A stretch of DNA of 6,383 bases from Candidatus Bathyarchaeum sp. (GTDB taxonomy: Archaea > Thermoproteota > Bathyarchaeia > Bathyarchaeales > Bathyarchaeaceae), in the NCBI GenBank assembly GCA_003096235.1, contig PIXT01000167.1, positions 1-6,383 on the forward strand, written 5' to 3'. The position numbers were made by a program, and so were the translations under genes. Below, piece after piece: positions 1-5,055 of this stretch (within the stretch, counting starts at the first letter, position 1; each line of letters starts with the position of its first letter). A model generated the notes under the pieces. The model was not told where the DNA came from, made no database searches, and saw only the letters and a program-made list of their open reading frames with translations.

Positions 1-45
1 AGAAAACTAGTTCTGCTGAGCTTTTAATATAATTACGTGAACGCT

Positions 46-1056
46 ATGAATCCCAGAGAAGGCGACCTGATAGAAACAAAGGATGGAATAGTTTTTGACG
101 TCAAAGGTTTAGTTCATCCTCCAAACAAGGTCGTAGCCTTCATTCGATATGTTCCAGACCCAAACGGAAACAGACAAAGAAATGGGAAACGATACAGCAA
201 ATACTATACCCTCTCAAAACGTTATGACTTGCTCAAACGGAAATACCCACAATACTTGGTTAATGACCCTGTTTTCAACACGTTGCTCTGTGAAGTTCCG
301 ACAACTGACATAAAAGTGCATTACCAGCCTGCTGATAAATTGCAGGAATTAAAAAACAAAAACAACTTGGATAAACCAGAAACAGCAGCGCTAAACTTCA
401 TGAAAATTCTTCAAAAAGAATCCAGAGTGGATTGGAGCAGCCTTGGAGTTTCAGGCTCTATTCTAGTTAATCTACAGGACGAATCCTCTGACATTGATTT
501 GGTTGTTTATGGTTCAAAAGCGGGCTACAAAGTTCAAGAGACGATGAAACAGATTTTTGAAGACAAAAAGAGCCTAATCAAAGCGTATGACAGAAAGGGC
601 TTGGAAGAGTTGTACGATTTTCGTTCCAAGGATACAAATGTTTCTTTAGAAGACTTTGTTCGAACTGATTCCCGAAAAATTTCTCATGGAACCTTCATGG
701 GCAAACACTTCTTTATTCGGTTCGTGAAAGACCAACACGAGATAACAGAAAAATACGGAAACATAATCTACAAGCCAGAGGGCAATTCAAAAATTAAGGC
801 CACAGTTGTGGACGACTCAGAAGCCCTGTTCACTCCTTGCTGTTACCCCTTAGCTGACGTGAAAATTCTAGACGGCACTAAAGCTGAGCCAATCAAAGAA
901 ATTGTGTCCTTTCGTGGAAGATTCTGTGAACACGCAAAAAGTGGAGAGTCTGTTATTGCAGAGGGCAAACTTGAAAGAGTGCAACAGAAAGGAAAAGACG
1001 ACTACTTTAGGTTACTTTTAGGAAGCAAACCATCAGATCACATGATCCTTGTTTGA
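46..1056 (+). CDS. predicted nucleotidyltransferase, COG1665-like archaeal family
   Basis: This is a 336-residue protein when started at ATG 46. The N-terminus (GDLIETKDGIVFDVKGLVHP, about residues 6-25) and the following RYVPDP stretch match what I recall of the archaeal COG1665 predicted nucleotidyltransferases. The polymerase-beta-type signature is visible: Gly-Ser at residues 137-138, followed by Asp149-Ile-Asp151, the expected metal-binding Asp pair, inside hydrophobic strands. The last ~95 residues look beta-rich and could be an OB-like nucleic-acid-binding domain (inference). Substrate is unknown, and a role in RNA metabolism is only a guess. An in-frame GTG at 37 would add three residues. 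ATG 46 is preferred because GTGA at 37-40 sits 5 nt before it as a partial Shine-Dalgarno, and the family usually starts just before the PREGD-type segment. A TAA at 25-27 closes the frame upstream. It appears to be a single-gene unit, with 100 nt before the next gene. Confidence 0.85.
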   Translation: MNPREGDLIETKDGIVFDVKGLVHPPNKVVAFIRYVPDPNGNRQRNGKRYSKYYTLSKRYDLLKRKYPQYLVNDPVFNTLLCEVPTTDIKVHYQPADKLQELKNKNNLDKPETAALNFMKILQKESRVDWSSLGVSGSILVNLQDESSDIDLVVYGSKAGYKVQETMKQIFEDKKSLIKAYDRKGLEELYDFRSKDTNVSLEDFVRTDSRKISHGTFMGKHFFIRFVKDQHEITEKYGNIIYKPEGNSKIKATVVDDSEALFTPCCYPLADVKILDGTKAEPIKEIVSFRGRFCEHAKSGESVIAEGKLERVQQKGKDDYFRLLLGSKPSDHMILV

Positions 1057-1060
1057 TTGT

Positions 1061-1088
1061 TGTCACATTTTTGGTTGAGCTTGTGGCA
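1061..1088 (+). terminator. possible hairpin after the nucleotidyltransferase gene
   Basis: TGTCACA at 1061-1067 can pair with TGTGGCA at 1082-1088 (seven pairs, one G-U) around a 14-nt loop that begins with five T residues. It starts 4 nt after the stop codon. This is a weak candidate for a 3'-end signal, because the loop is long and no T-tract follows the stem. Confidence 0.25.
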
Positions 1089-1112
1089 GTTGCTGGTTTT
1101 GAAAAATTGATA

Positions 1113-1150
1113 CTGTTAAATCATGCCAAGACCATAATTAGTTTGGGAGA
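1113..1150 (+). promoter_or_regulatory. probable TATA box and ribosome-binding site of the glutaredoxin-reductase operon
   Basis: GTTAAAT at 1113-1119 is a TATA-like element that would place transcription initiation near 1140-1145, shortly before the TTG start at 1157. GGGAGA at 1145-1150 is a good Shine-Dalgarno core 6 nt before that TTG. The ribosome-binding site is clear. The TATA assignment rests on spacing and composition only. Confidence 0.45.
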
Positions 1151-1156
1151 TAAAAT

Positions 1157-1441
1157 TTGCAGACTGTAAAAGTTACTGGAAAGAATAACAAGCACAAAGT
1201 TTTGTTATATGCCATAAGCACCTGTGGCTGGTGCAAGCGTGCAAAGAACTTCTTGAACGACAACAACGTAGAGTATGAATATGTCGATGTGGACTTGTGC
1301 GACTTTGAAGACAAAAGCGCCATCAGGAAAGACATTCTGAGCCGCGGAGGAATTTTGGCTTATCCAACGGTAATCATTGACGACAAAACTCTGTTAACTG
1401 GGCCGTCTCCTGATAAACTTCGAGAGGTCTTGGAGCTTTGA
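1157..1441 (+). CDS. glutaredoxin / NrdH-like thiol-disulfide oxidoreductase
   Basis: This is a 94-residue single-domain thioredoxin-fold protein. The first strand (KVLLYAIS, residues 14-21) leads into the redox-active Cys23-Gly-Trp-Cys26. The cis-proline motif Tyr69-Pro70-Thr71-Val72 follows at the expected place, and Gly82-Pro83 before the last helix matches the usual Gly-rich turn of glutaredoxins. An extra cysteine at 48 is outside the active site. In the cell it should carry electrons as a cytosolic dithiol, reducing disulfides in target proteins. CGWC is intermediate between glutaredoxin CPYC and thioredoxin CGPC, so glutathione dependence should not be assumed, especially in an archaeon. 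The TTG at 1157 is the only credible start, because there is no ATG in the first 80 codons and a GGGAGA site lies 6 nt upstream. Its stop overlaps the start of the reductase gene, so the reductase is the likely electron donor. Confidence 0.9.
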   Translation: MQTVKVTGKNNKHKVLLYAISTCGWCKRAKNFLNDNNVEYEYVDVDLCDFEDKSAIRKDILSRGGILAYPTVIIDDKTLLTGPSPDKLREVLEL

Positions 1442-1992
1442 CAACCCTAGATGCAGTTAGACGACGAGCAGAAAATGACGCAAAAGCCAACGGCTACTAT
1501 CTGTCTTCAGACAAAGAACTTCTAGAAGACCTTCTGTCAGGTCTGCTCAAAAATGAGGAACGCTACGGATATCCTGTGTGTCCATGCAGGTTGGCTGCAG
1601 AAAAACTTGAGCTGGACAGGGACATAATCTGCCCCTGTGACTACAGAGACCCAGACGTATCAGAATACGGACAGTGCTACTGCGGATTATATGTTTCAAA
1701 AGACGTTTACGAAAAAAAGACACCTACCCATCCAATACCTGAAAGAAGACCAGCTGAAAAACAGGCTAGGGCATACAAAATCTCTGATGAACCCAAAAAA
1801 ACTGAAACAACATCCAAAGTCAATTCAAAGCCGTCTTCTGAAGTTAAGATGAAACTTTACTACTGCAAACAATGCGGGTATGTTTGCTTCCGAGAAGAAC
1901 CACCCTATGTTTGTCCTGTTTGCAAAGCCAAGAAAGAACTGTTTACTGAGTTAACAATAAACGCAGAAGTCCGCGAAAAAACAGGCGGATAA
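1438..1992 (+). CDS. ferredoxin-thioredoxin reductase catalytic subunit fused to a rubredoxin-like domain
   Basis: This is a 184-residue two-domain iron-sulfur protein. Residues 1-92 are the reductase catalytic (beta) domain. Cysteine pairs stand at Cys48-Pro-Cys50, Cys65-Pro-Cys67 and Cys80-Tyr-Cys82, giving the [4Fe-4S] ligands plus the active-site disulfide of this family. Spacings are 14 and 12 residues, whereas the plant/cyanobacterial enzyme has 16 and 8 and ends in CHC. Residues 93-137 are a charged, Pro/Lys/Thr-rich linker. Residues 140-169 are rubredoxin-like, with Cys143-X2-Cys146-Gly and Cys159-Pro-X-Cys162 to bind one metal ion. From memory, a methanogen protein with this layout has been described as a ferredoxin:disulfide reductase. 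It probably passes ferredoxin electrons to the glutaredoxin encoded just upstream. The TTG start at 1438 overlaps the preceding TGA (TTGA), with GAGGT at 1424-1428 as ribosome-binding site 9 nt away. No variable (alpha) subunit gene is present. Confidence 0.92.
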   Translation: MTTLDAVRRRAENDAKANGYYLSSDKELLEDLLSGLLKNEERYGYPVCPCRLAAEKLELDRDIICPCDYRDPDVSEYGQCYCGLYVSKDVYEKKTPTHPIPERRPAEKQARAYKISDEPKKTETTSKVNSKPSSEVKMKLYYCKQCGYVCFREEPPYVCPVCKAKKELFTELTINAEVREKTGG

Positions 1993-2038
1993 AAACTCAA
2001 AACAGAATTCTTCCAAACAAAAACGTCAACGAGCTCTT

Positions 2039-2058
2039 AGAATAGGACTGACTATTCT
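2039..2058. terminator. inverted repeat between convergent genes, possible bidirectional terminator
   Basis: AGAATAG at 2039-2045 and CTATTCT at 2052-2058 form a perfect 7-bp stem with a 6-nt loop. It lies between the convergent reductase (+) and 74-residue (-) genes, and one arm contains the TAG stop codon of the latter. Downstream on the minus strand are T-tracts (TTTTTGTTT near 2016-2025, then more T-rich sequence to 1993), as expected for archaeal termination. No T-tract follows directly on the plus strand, so termination of the reductase transcript here is less certain. Confidence 0.4.
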
Positions 2059-2276
2059 TGATTATATAAGTCCATAATGTTTTGCGCTACGCTGTTTGAA
2101 ATTCCGTGCTTTTTCAAGTTATCGTAAGGCTCATCTATGTCCTCTACTGTTATTTTTTCGATTTGTTTGCAAAAGGGGATTTTTGCTTCACGCTTTATGG
2201 TTTCTTTAATTTGGTCGACTGATGCCTCAAGTGCCTCAGGCAGTAAATTGATTAATATGTGAATTTTTTTTGACAT
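2052..2276 (-). CDS. 74-residue protein of unknown function
   Basis: I do not recognise this family. The predicted pattern is strand (residues 4-12), long charged helix (14-32), a short loop with the only cysteine (Cys36), strand (38-46), then helices through 49-57 and 61-74. This is a compact soluble alpha/beta protein with no signal peptide or membrane segment. The frame is open further, to an ATG at 2342. That codon lies inside the strong TATA box at 2341-2348, so translation must begin later. ATG 2276 has AGGTG 5 nt upstream and starts a typical MSKK N-terminus. It appears monocistronic: it has its own promoter, and a probable terminator separates it from the gene upstream. The promoter, ribosome-binding site and hairpin at its stop codon all support a real gene. 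Confidence 0.65.
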   Translation of the reverse strand: MSKKIHILINLLPEALEASVDQIKETIKREAKIPFCKQIEKITVEDIDEPYDNLKKHGISNSVAQNIMDLYNQE

Positions 2277-2281
2277 GCTCA

Positions 2282-2286
2282 CACCT
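2282..2286 (-). promoter_or_regulatory. ribosome-binding site deciding the start of the 74-residue gene
   Basis: Read on the minus strand this is AGGTG, 5 nt before ATG 2276. It supports the internal start over the longer open frame that reaches 2342. Confidence 0.6.
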
Positions 2287-2340
2287 GCTTGGGAAAGGTG
2301 ACAACTGATTAAGTAAGACATAAGATACCACGGCTCAGGC

Positions 2341-2352
2341 ATATAAATTTGA
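2341..2352 (-). promoter_or_regulatory. archaeal TATA box (with BRE-like flank) for the 74-residue gene
   Basis: On the minus strand the sequence reads TCAAATTTATATG: a near-consensus TATA element (TTTATATG side, 2341-2348) preceded by an A-rich stretch like a BRE. Initiation about 25 nt downstream would fall near 2318-2322, giving a leader of about 40 nt before ATG 2276. It is one of the better TATA elements in the window. Confidence 0.6.
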
Positions 2353-2373
2353 CTCCAAAATCGGAAATACTCC

Positions 2374-2391
2374 TAAAAAGAATTCTTTTTA
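2374..2391. repeat. perfect 18-bp palindrome, TAAAAAGAATTCTTTTTA
   Basis: The 18 bases equal their own reverse complement. The palindrome lies 26 bp upstream of the TATA box of the 74-residue gene and about 60 bp past the end of the DUF763 gene. That position would suit an operator or activator site for the small gene, or a 3'-end structure. With no loop, it is better read as a DNA site bound by a dimer than as an RNA hairpin. Nothing in the sequence identifies the binding protein. Confidence 0.5.
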
Positions 2392-2428
2392 ACAAAAACT
2401 ACGACAGCTAACGAGATATTAGGTGCAT

Positions 2429-2447
2429 AAAATGAATTTAATATTCA
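2429..2447 (-). terminator. weak stem-loop plus T-tract after the DUF763 gene
   Basis: On the minus strand TGAAT pairs with ATTCA around a 5-nt loop, and TTTTA follows directly. It begins 4 nt after the TAA stop. The stem is only 5 bp, but stem plus T-run plus position suggest a 3'-end signal. A second T-tract (TTTTTGTT, 2391-2399) lies further downstream. Confidence 0.35.
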
Positions 2448-2451
2448 AAAG

Positions 2452-3567
2452 TTAAAGTTTTGCCAGAACTTGGAGCCTTTTTATGGCGTTAAGGCGTTCC
2501 TTGTTACCGACTTTGGCCTGCTTTACTGCGTTTTCTAAGATTTCGATGGTTTCGTCATAAGTTGGCTTATCCACGGGGTATGGAACCCCGTCTTTTCCGC
2601 CTACACAAAAACTGTATTTTATTGGGTCTTCCCAGCATGGTTTTTCACCGTAAACTAGTTCAGAAACTAACGCTAGGGCTCTTACTGTTGCGGGGCCTAC
2701 TCCTTTGATTCCTAGTAGTTCTTCGTAGTTTTTGGGCTGAAAATCGTAGACGCTTTTTACTACTTTCCAGTTTAGGTTTCGAGGCAAAGAAAAGGCATCA
2801 ACAGCGTATTCTTGTTTTGCTGGTTCAGGAATCCACTCCTGTAAAGAACGTTGGTTAATTGGGCGGATAGATAAAATGGTTTTTTTGAGTTTGTTTGGGT
2901 TTTCGTTTGCGATGTCTGTTGAGGTTTTTCTGCAGCCTTCGCTTTGTTTTGCGGTCATGTCCAGAACTGTGTCTTTTTTTAGGTCTCCGACCACGGCGTC
3001 GTGGGGTTCTACTACGAAGTTTTTTACGTTGTCTGACAGCCAGTGGTATCGGCGGGCTGTTCTGTCTTCTGTGTTTAATCCCTGCTGGACTACTGCCCAC
3101 TCTGCGTGTTCTGTGACAAAAAACGCGTGATGATACAGAGGATATCCTGCCTGAATTGCTACAGAGTCAACCTTTGCGCTCATTTTGCTTGCATACAACA
3201 AACTGTCAAGCTTACTTGAAGAAAAGCCATACTTTTCGGCTAGCTGGTCTATTTCGGATGGGGTTTTGCGGGAGGTTTTGCCTTTTCCGCCGCAGACAGT
3301 TATGCCTAGTTCTCTTGAGTTTATGGCGTTTTTTAGCACGCCTGTTAAGACTGTTGTTATGCCTGAGGAGTGCCAGTCGTATCCCAGCACACATCCCAGT
3401 GCTTGGAACCAGAAGGGGTCTGAAATTCGTTTTAGGAAGGTTTCTGTGCCTTGTTCTTCTATGAGGATTGTTACCATTTCTTTGGCGAGTTTTTGCATTC
3501 GGAAAACCAGCCAGTGTGGCGCTTTGCCGCCATGAAGTGGAAGACTAGTAACTCCTGTTCGTTTCAA
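2452..3567 (-). CDS. DUF763 domain-containing protein (COG1415) with helix-hairpin-helix motif
   Basis: This is a 371-residue soluble protein matching the DUF763 family found in archaea and some bacteria, whose biochemical role I do not know. Family landmarks: the N-terminal RTGVTSLPLHGGKAPHWL (residues 3-20), an aromatic- and Gly-rich block around GYDWHSSGITT (62-72), GGKGK (93-97), a His146-His147 pair with aromatic neighbours, and EWAVVQQGLN (156-165). Near the C-terminus LLGIKGVGPATVRAL (from about 284) is a good helix-hairpin-helix, a non-specific DNA-backbone-binding element common in repair proteins. A nucleic-acid role is therefore plausible (inference). The frame is open to a TTG at 3591. 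The start is placed at TTG 3567 because AGGGTG lies 5 nt upstream of it, the family sequence begins right there, and a TATA-like TTTAAA at 3606-3611 would initiate transcription downstream of 3591. It lies 62 nt after the adenylyltransferase gene. Confidence 0.92.
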   Translation of the reverse strand: MKRTGVTSLPLHGGKAPHWLVFRMQKLAKEMVTILIEEQGTETFLKRISDPFWFQALGCVLGYDWHSSGITTVLTGVLKNAINSRELGITVCGGKGKTSRKTPSEIDQLAEKYGFSSSKLDSLLYASKMSAKVDSVAIQAGYPLYHHAFFVTEHAEWAVVQQGLNTEDRTARRYHWLSDNVKNFVVEPHDAVVGDLKKDTVLDMTAKQSEGCRKTSTDIANENPNKLKKTILSIRPINQRSLQEWIPEPAKQEYAVDAFSLPRNLNWKVVKSVYDFQPKNYEELLGIKGVGPATVRALALVSELVYGEKPCWEDPIKYSFCVGGKDGVPYPVDKPTYDETIEILENAVKQAKVGNKERLNAIKRLQVLAKL

Positions 3568-3572
3568 AGCTG

Positions 3573-3578
3573 CACCCT
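3573..3578 (-). promoter_or_regulatory. ribosome-binding site deciding the DUF763 start
   Basis: On the minus strand this reads AGGGTG, matching the GGTG part of the archaeal anti-Shine-Dalgarno target, 5 nt before TTG 3567. No such site precedes the alternative TTG at 3591. Confidence 0.55.
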
Positions 3579-3605
3579 TTCTCTTTAACAATGCAAGAAA
3601 GAGGC

Positions 3606-3611
3606 TTTAAA
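3606..3611 (-). promoter_or_regulatory. possible TATA box for the DUF763 gene
   Basis: TTTAAA, preceded on the minus strand by a purine-bearing AGAAGTTG flank. Initiation about 25 nt downstream would fall near 3583 and give a leader of about 16 nt to TTG 3567. The gene could also be read through from the CoA operon, so this promoter may be additional rather than the only one. Confidence 0.4.
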
Positions 3612-3613
3612 CA

Positions 3614-3629
3614 ACTTCTATTCAGAAGT
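3614..3629 (-). terminator. perfect 6-bp hairpin immediately after the coaD stop codon
   Basis: ACTTCT at 3614-3619 and AGAAGT at 3624-3629 form a perfect stem around a 4-nt loop, starting at the base next to the TAG stop of coaD. Outer arms CTTTA (3605-3609) and TAAAG (3631-3635) could extend it across an internal loop, taking in the putative TATA element of the next gene. It may mark the operon end. No strong T-tract follows, so full termination is doubtful. Confidence 0.35.
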
Positions 3630-4100
3630 CTAAAGTAGGTTTCCTTCGCGGTCGATTTCTTCAAACCATATTCGGGTAGAAGATATAGGGTAATGGTCTT
3701 CAGACAAAACCATCTTCACGACTACAACAGGCAAAACATCTAATCCTATGCTTTTGCGTTTTTTGTTTATTTCAACGGCTACTGGCTCTGTTTCCACGCT
3801 TACGACAAGTCCGTCAATTCGTTTGTCAGACAAAGTGATTCCATAAGAGTCAGTGAGGGGCATGATTTCTGCTCGTTCCAGAAAGTTGTTTTTTTCAAGA
3901 AAGGCTTTGAGTTCTTCAACCCGTTGGTCATAAGAGCCAGTATCGTGGGGTTTATGTGAACGTGTAACAAAGTCGTCAGAGGTAACGCCAATAAGAACAT
4001 GGTTGCCCACTTCAAACGCCTTCTTTAGTAGCGCTAGATGGCCGTTGTGAAACAGGTCAAAGGTTCCGCCAACTGCAACGGTTTCGAACATTTTTTCCAT
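3630..4100 (-). CDS. coaD: phosphopantetheine adenylyltransferase, archaeal type
   Basis: This is a 156-residue cytosolic nucleotidyltransferase that joins ATP and 4'-phosphopantetheine to give dephospho-CoA and pyrophosphate, the penultimate step of CoA synthesis. The N-terminal GGTFDLFHNGHLALL (residues 11-25) holds the HxGH motif at His18-Asn-Gly-His21. The C-terminal ISSTRI (139-144) is the second ATP-binding signature of this superfamily. Length and motif placement fit the archaeal/eukaryotic-type enzyme (COG1019) rather than the bacterial one. ATG 4100 is chosen because GGTGA, overlapping the TGA stop of the pantoate kinase gene (4110-4114), lies 9 nt upstream. A second Met codon at 4091 is possible but has no better site. 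It is the last gene of the transporter-kinase-adenylyltransferase operon, which supports co-regulation of CoA synthesis. Confidence 0.95.
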   Translation of the reverse strand: MEKMFETVAVGGTFDLFHNGHLALLKKAFEVGNHVLIGVTSDDFVTRSHKPHDTGSYDQRVEELKAFLEKNNFLERAEIMPLTDSYGITLSDKRIDGLVVSVETEPVAVEINKKRKSIGLDVLPVVVVKMVLSEDHYPISSTRIWFEEIDREGNLL

Positions 4101-4109
4101 TTTGATTGG

Positions 4110-5042
4110 TCACCCGATTAGACGTGCGCCTTGAAAGTCAATTTTGGCGGTTATAATCTTTTCTTCGGGTAAGACGGTTCTGAAAGCCTCGTAAACAGCA
4201 TCTACGTGGTCAACTGTAACTAAAGCGTGAACTGCTTCACCTAACATGTTCTGTGCTGCTCCAACAGCTCCTGCTTTTTCGGACAAATCCATCAGGTTTT
4301 TGACGGGCTCAGTAGCAAAACCAGTTTTAATAGCATATTCTTTACAGCACTTCATGAAATTCTCTAAGGATGCGTCTGCAAGGATTTTTTTAAGAGTTTT
4401 TCGACCCCACTCGTTTATCTGTTCCCGTTTTTCGTTAGAAGAAAGCAGTTCCTTTGTTAGGTGCGGTTTGAAAGTGCCTATGACAAGTCTGTGGTCAACA
4501 GAAACTGGAACGCGGTCAACACAAGAAACTCCAGGAGCACCAGGCTCAATTGTTAACCCACAGCCGCCGTAAAGCAGGGGTCCAACCGTTCCTAGACCTG
4601 TTTTTGCTTTGATTTCAGCGGCATGAGCTATTTTTCCTAGCTGATTGTAAGTTAGGTTTGTGCCCAAGACTTTGTTGAGGCCCAAAGCAGCACCTAAGGC
4701 ACCTGCAGCGCTAGACCCAAAGCCTGCGCCTATAGGAATATTCACGTCGTGTTTTATTGTAATCACGTAGTTTTCAGAGGTTTTTTTGGTTAGCATTTCG
4801 ACAACTGCTAATGTTGTTTCAGCTTCAGGACAATGCAAACCGTTGATGAAAACTTGAGCCTGTGTTTCTTTTGCTTCGTCCACAATTACTTCAGTTAAAA
4901 CGCCGTTTTCAGGAGAAAAACCACCACCCCGAGCGCCAATACGCTCAGGGTCAGTCAACAGTTTTCTGTCAGGAGTCCTGTCGCAGATTTCAAAAAAACT
5001 GGTTATTCCCGCAGGGCTGAAAGCTCTAGCGCGTTTAACCAT
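4110..5042 (-). CDS. pantoate kinase (GHMP family)
   Basis: This is a 310-residue cytosolic kinase that phosphorylates pantoate to 4-phosphopantoate with ATP. It starts the archaeal CoA route, in which phosphopantothenate synthetase then adds beta-alanine. The N-terminal RAFSPAGITSFFEI (residues 6-19) is the opening GHMP motif. Pro103-Ile-Gly-Ala-Gly-Phe-Gly-Ser-Ser-Ala-Ala-Gly114 is the Gly/Ser-rich phosphate-binding loop. Thr148-Gly-Leu-Gly and the GGCGLTIEPGAPG block (159-171) match my memory of archaeal pantoate kinases (COG1829). Length is normal for the family. ATG 5042 has an excellent AGGAGGA site at 5049-5055 overlapping the TAG stop of the upstream membrane-protein gene, which suggests translational coupling. 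The partner synthetase, often near this gene, is absent from the window; instead the operon pairs it with a transporter component and coaD. Confidence 0.95.
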   Translation of the reverse strand: MVKRARAFSPAGITSFFEICDRTPDRKLLTDPERIGARGGGFSPENGVLTEVIVDEAKETQAQVFINGLHCPEAETTLAVVEMLTKKTSENYVITIKHDVNIPIGAGFGSSAAGALGAALGLNKVLGTNLTYNQLGKIAHAAEIKAKTGLGTVGPLLYGGCGLTIEPGAPGVSCVDRVPVSVDHRLVIGTFKPHLTKELLSSNEKREQINEWGRKTLKKILADASLENFMKCCKEYAIKTGFATEPVKNLMDLSEKAGAVGAAQNMLGEAVHALVTVDHVDAVYEAFRTVLPEEKIITAKIDFQGARLIG

Positions 5043-5048
5043 TCTTTG

Positions 5049-5055
5049 TCCTCCT
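5049..5055 (-). promoter_or_regulatory. strong ribosome-binding site of the pantoate kinase gene overlapping the preceding stop
   Basis: Read on the minus strand as TAGGAGGA, the TAG stop of the membrane-protein gene runs straight into the GGAGG core, which lies 7 nt before ATG 5042. This arrangement favours coupled translation of the two genes. Confidence 0.7.

Noticed and set aside
22..30. TTTTAATAT as a TATA box for the first gene
   Set aside because: The usual ~25-nt spacing would put initiation near 50, after both possible start codons (37 and 46). The promoter is more likely left of the window.
1138..1335. 65-codon minus-strand frame
   Set aside because: Antisense to the glutaredoxin gene, which has the CGWC and cis-Pro motifs.
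1637..1852. 71-codon plus-strand frame
   Set aside because: An alternate frame inside the reductase gene. It lacks the cysteine motifs, which lie in the overlapping frame.
2277..2342. N-terminal extension of the 74-residue protein to an ATG at 2342
   Set aside because: The ATG lies inside the TATA box at 2341-2348, and the internal ATG has a good ribosome-binding site.
2876..3535. Several plus-strand open frames of 73-116 codons
   Set aside because: They lie fully antisense to the well-supported DUF763 gene, and their translations are low-complexity strings (Leu/Arg/Phe/Ser-rich) with no recognisable motif or ribosome-binding site.
3568..3591. Eight-residue N-terminal extension of the DUF763 protein to TTG 3591
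   Set aside because: There is no ribosome-binding site before 3591, the family sequence begins at the internal TTG, and the likely transcription start is downstream of 3591.
4246..4572. 108-codon plus-strand open frame
   Set aside because: Antisense to pantoate kinase, whose frame carries clear family motifs; no independent signal for translation.
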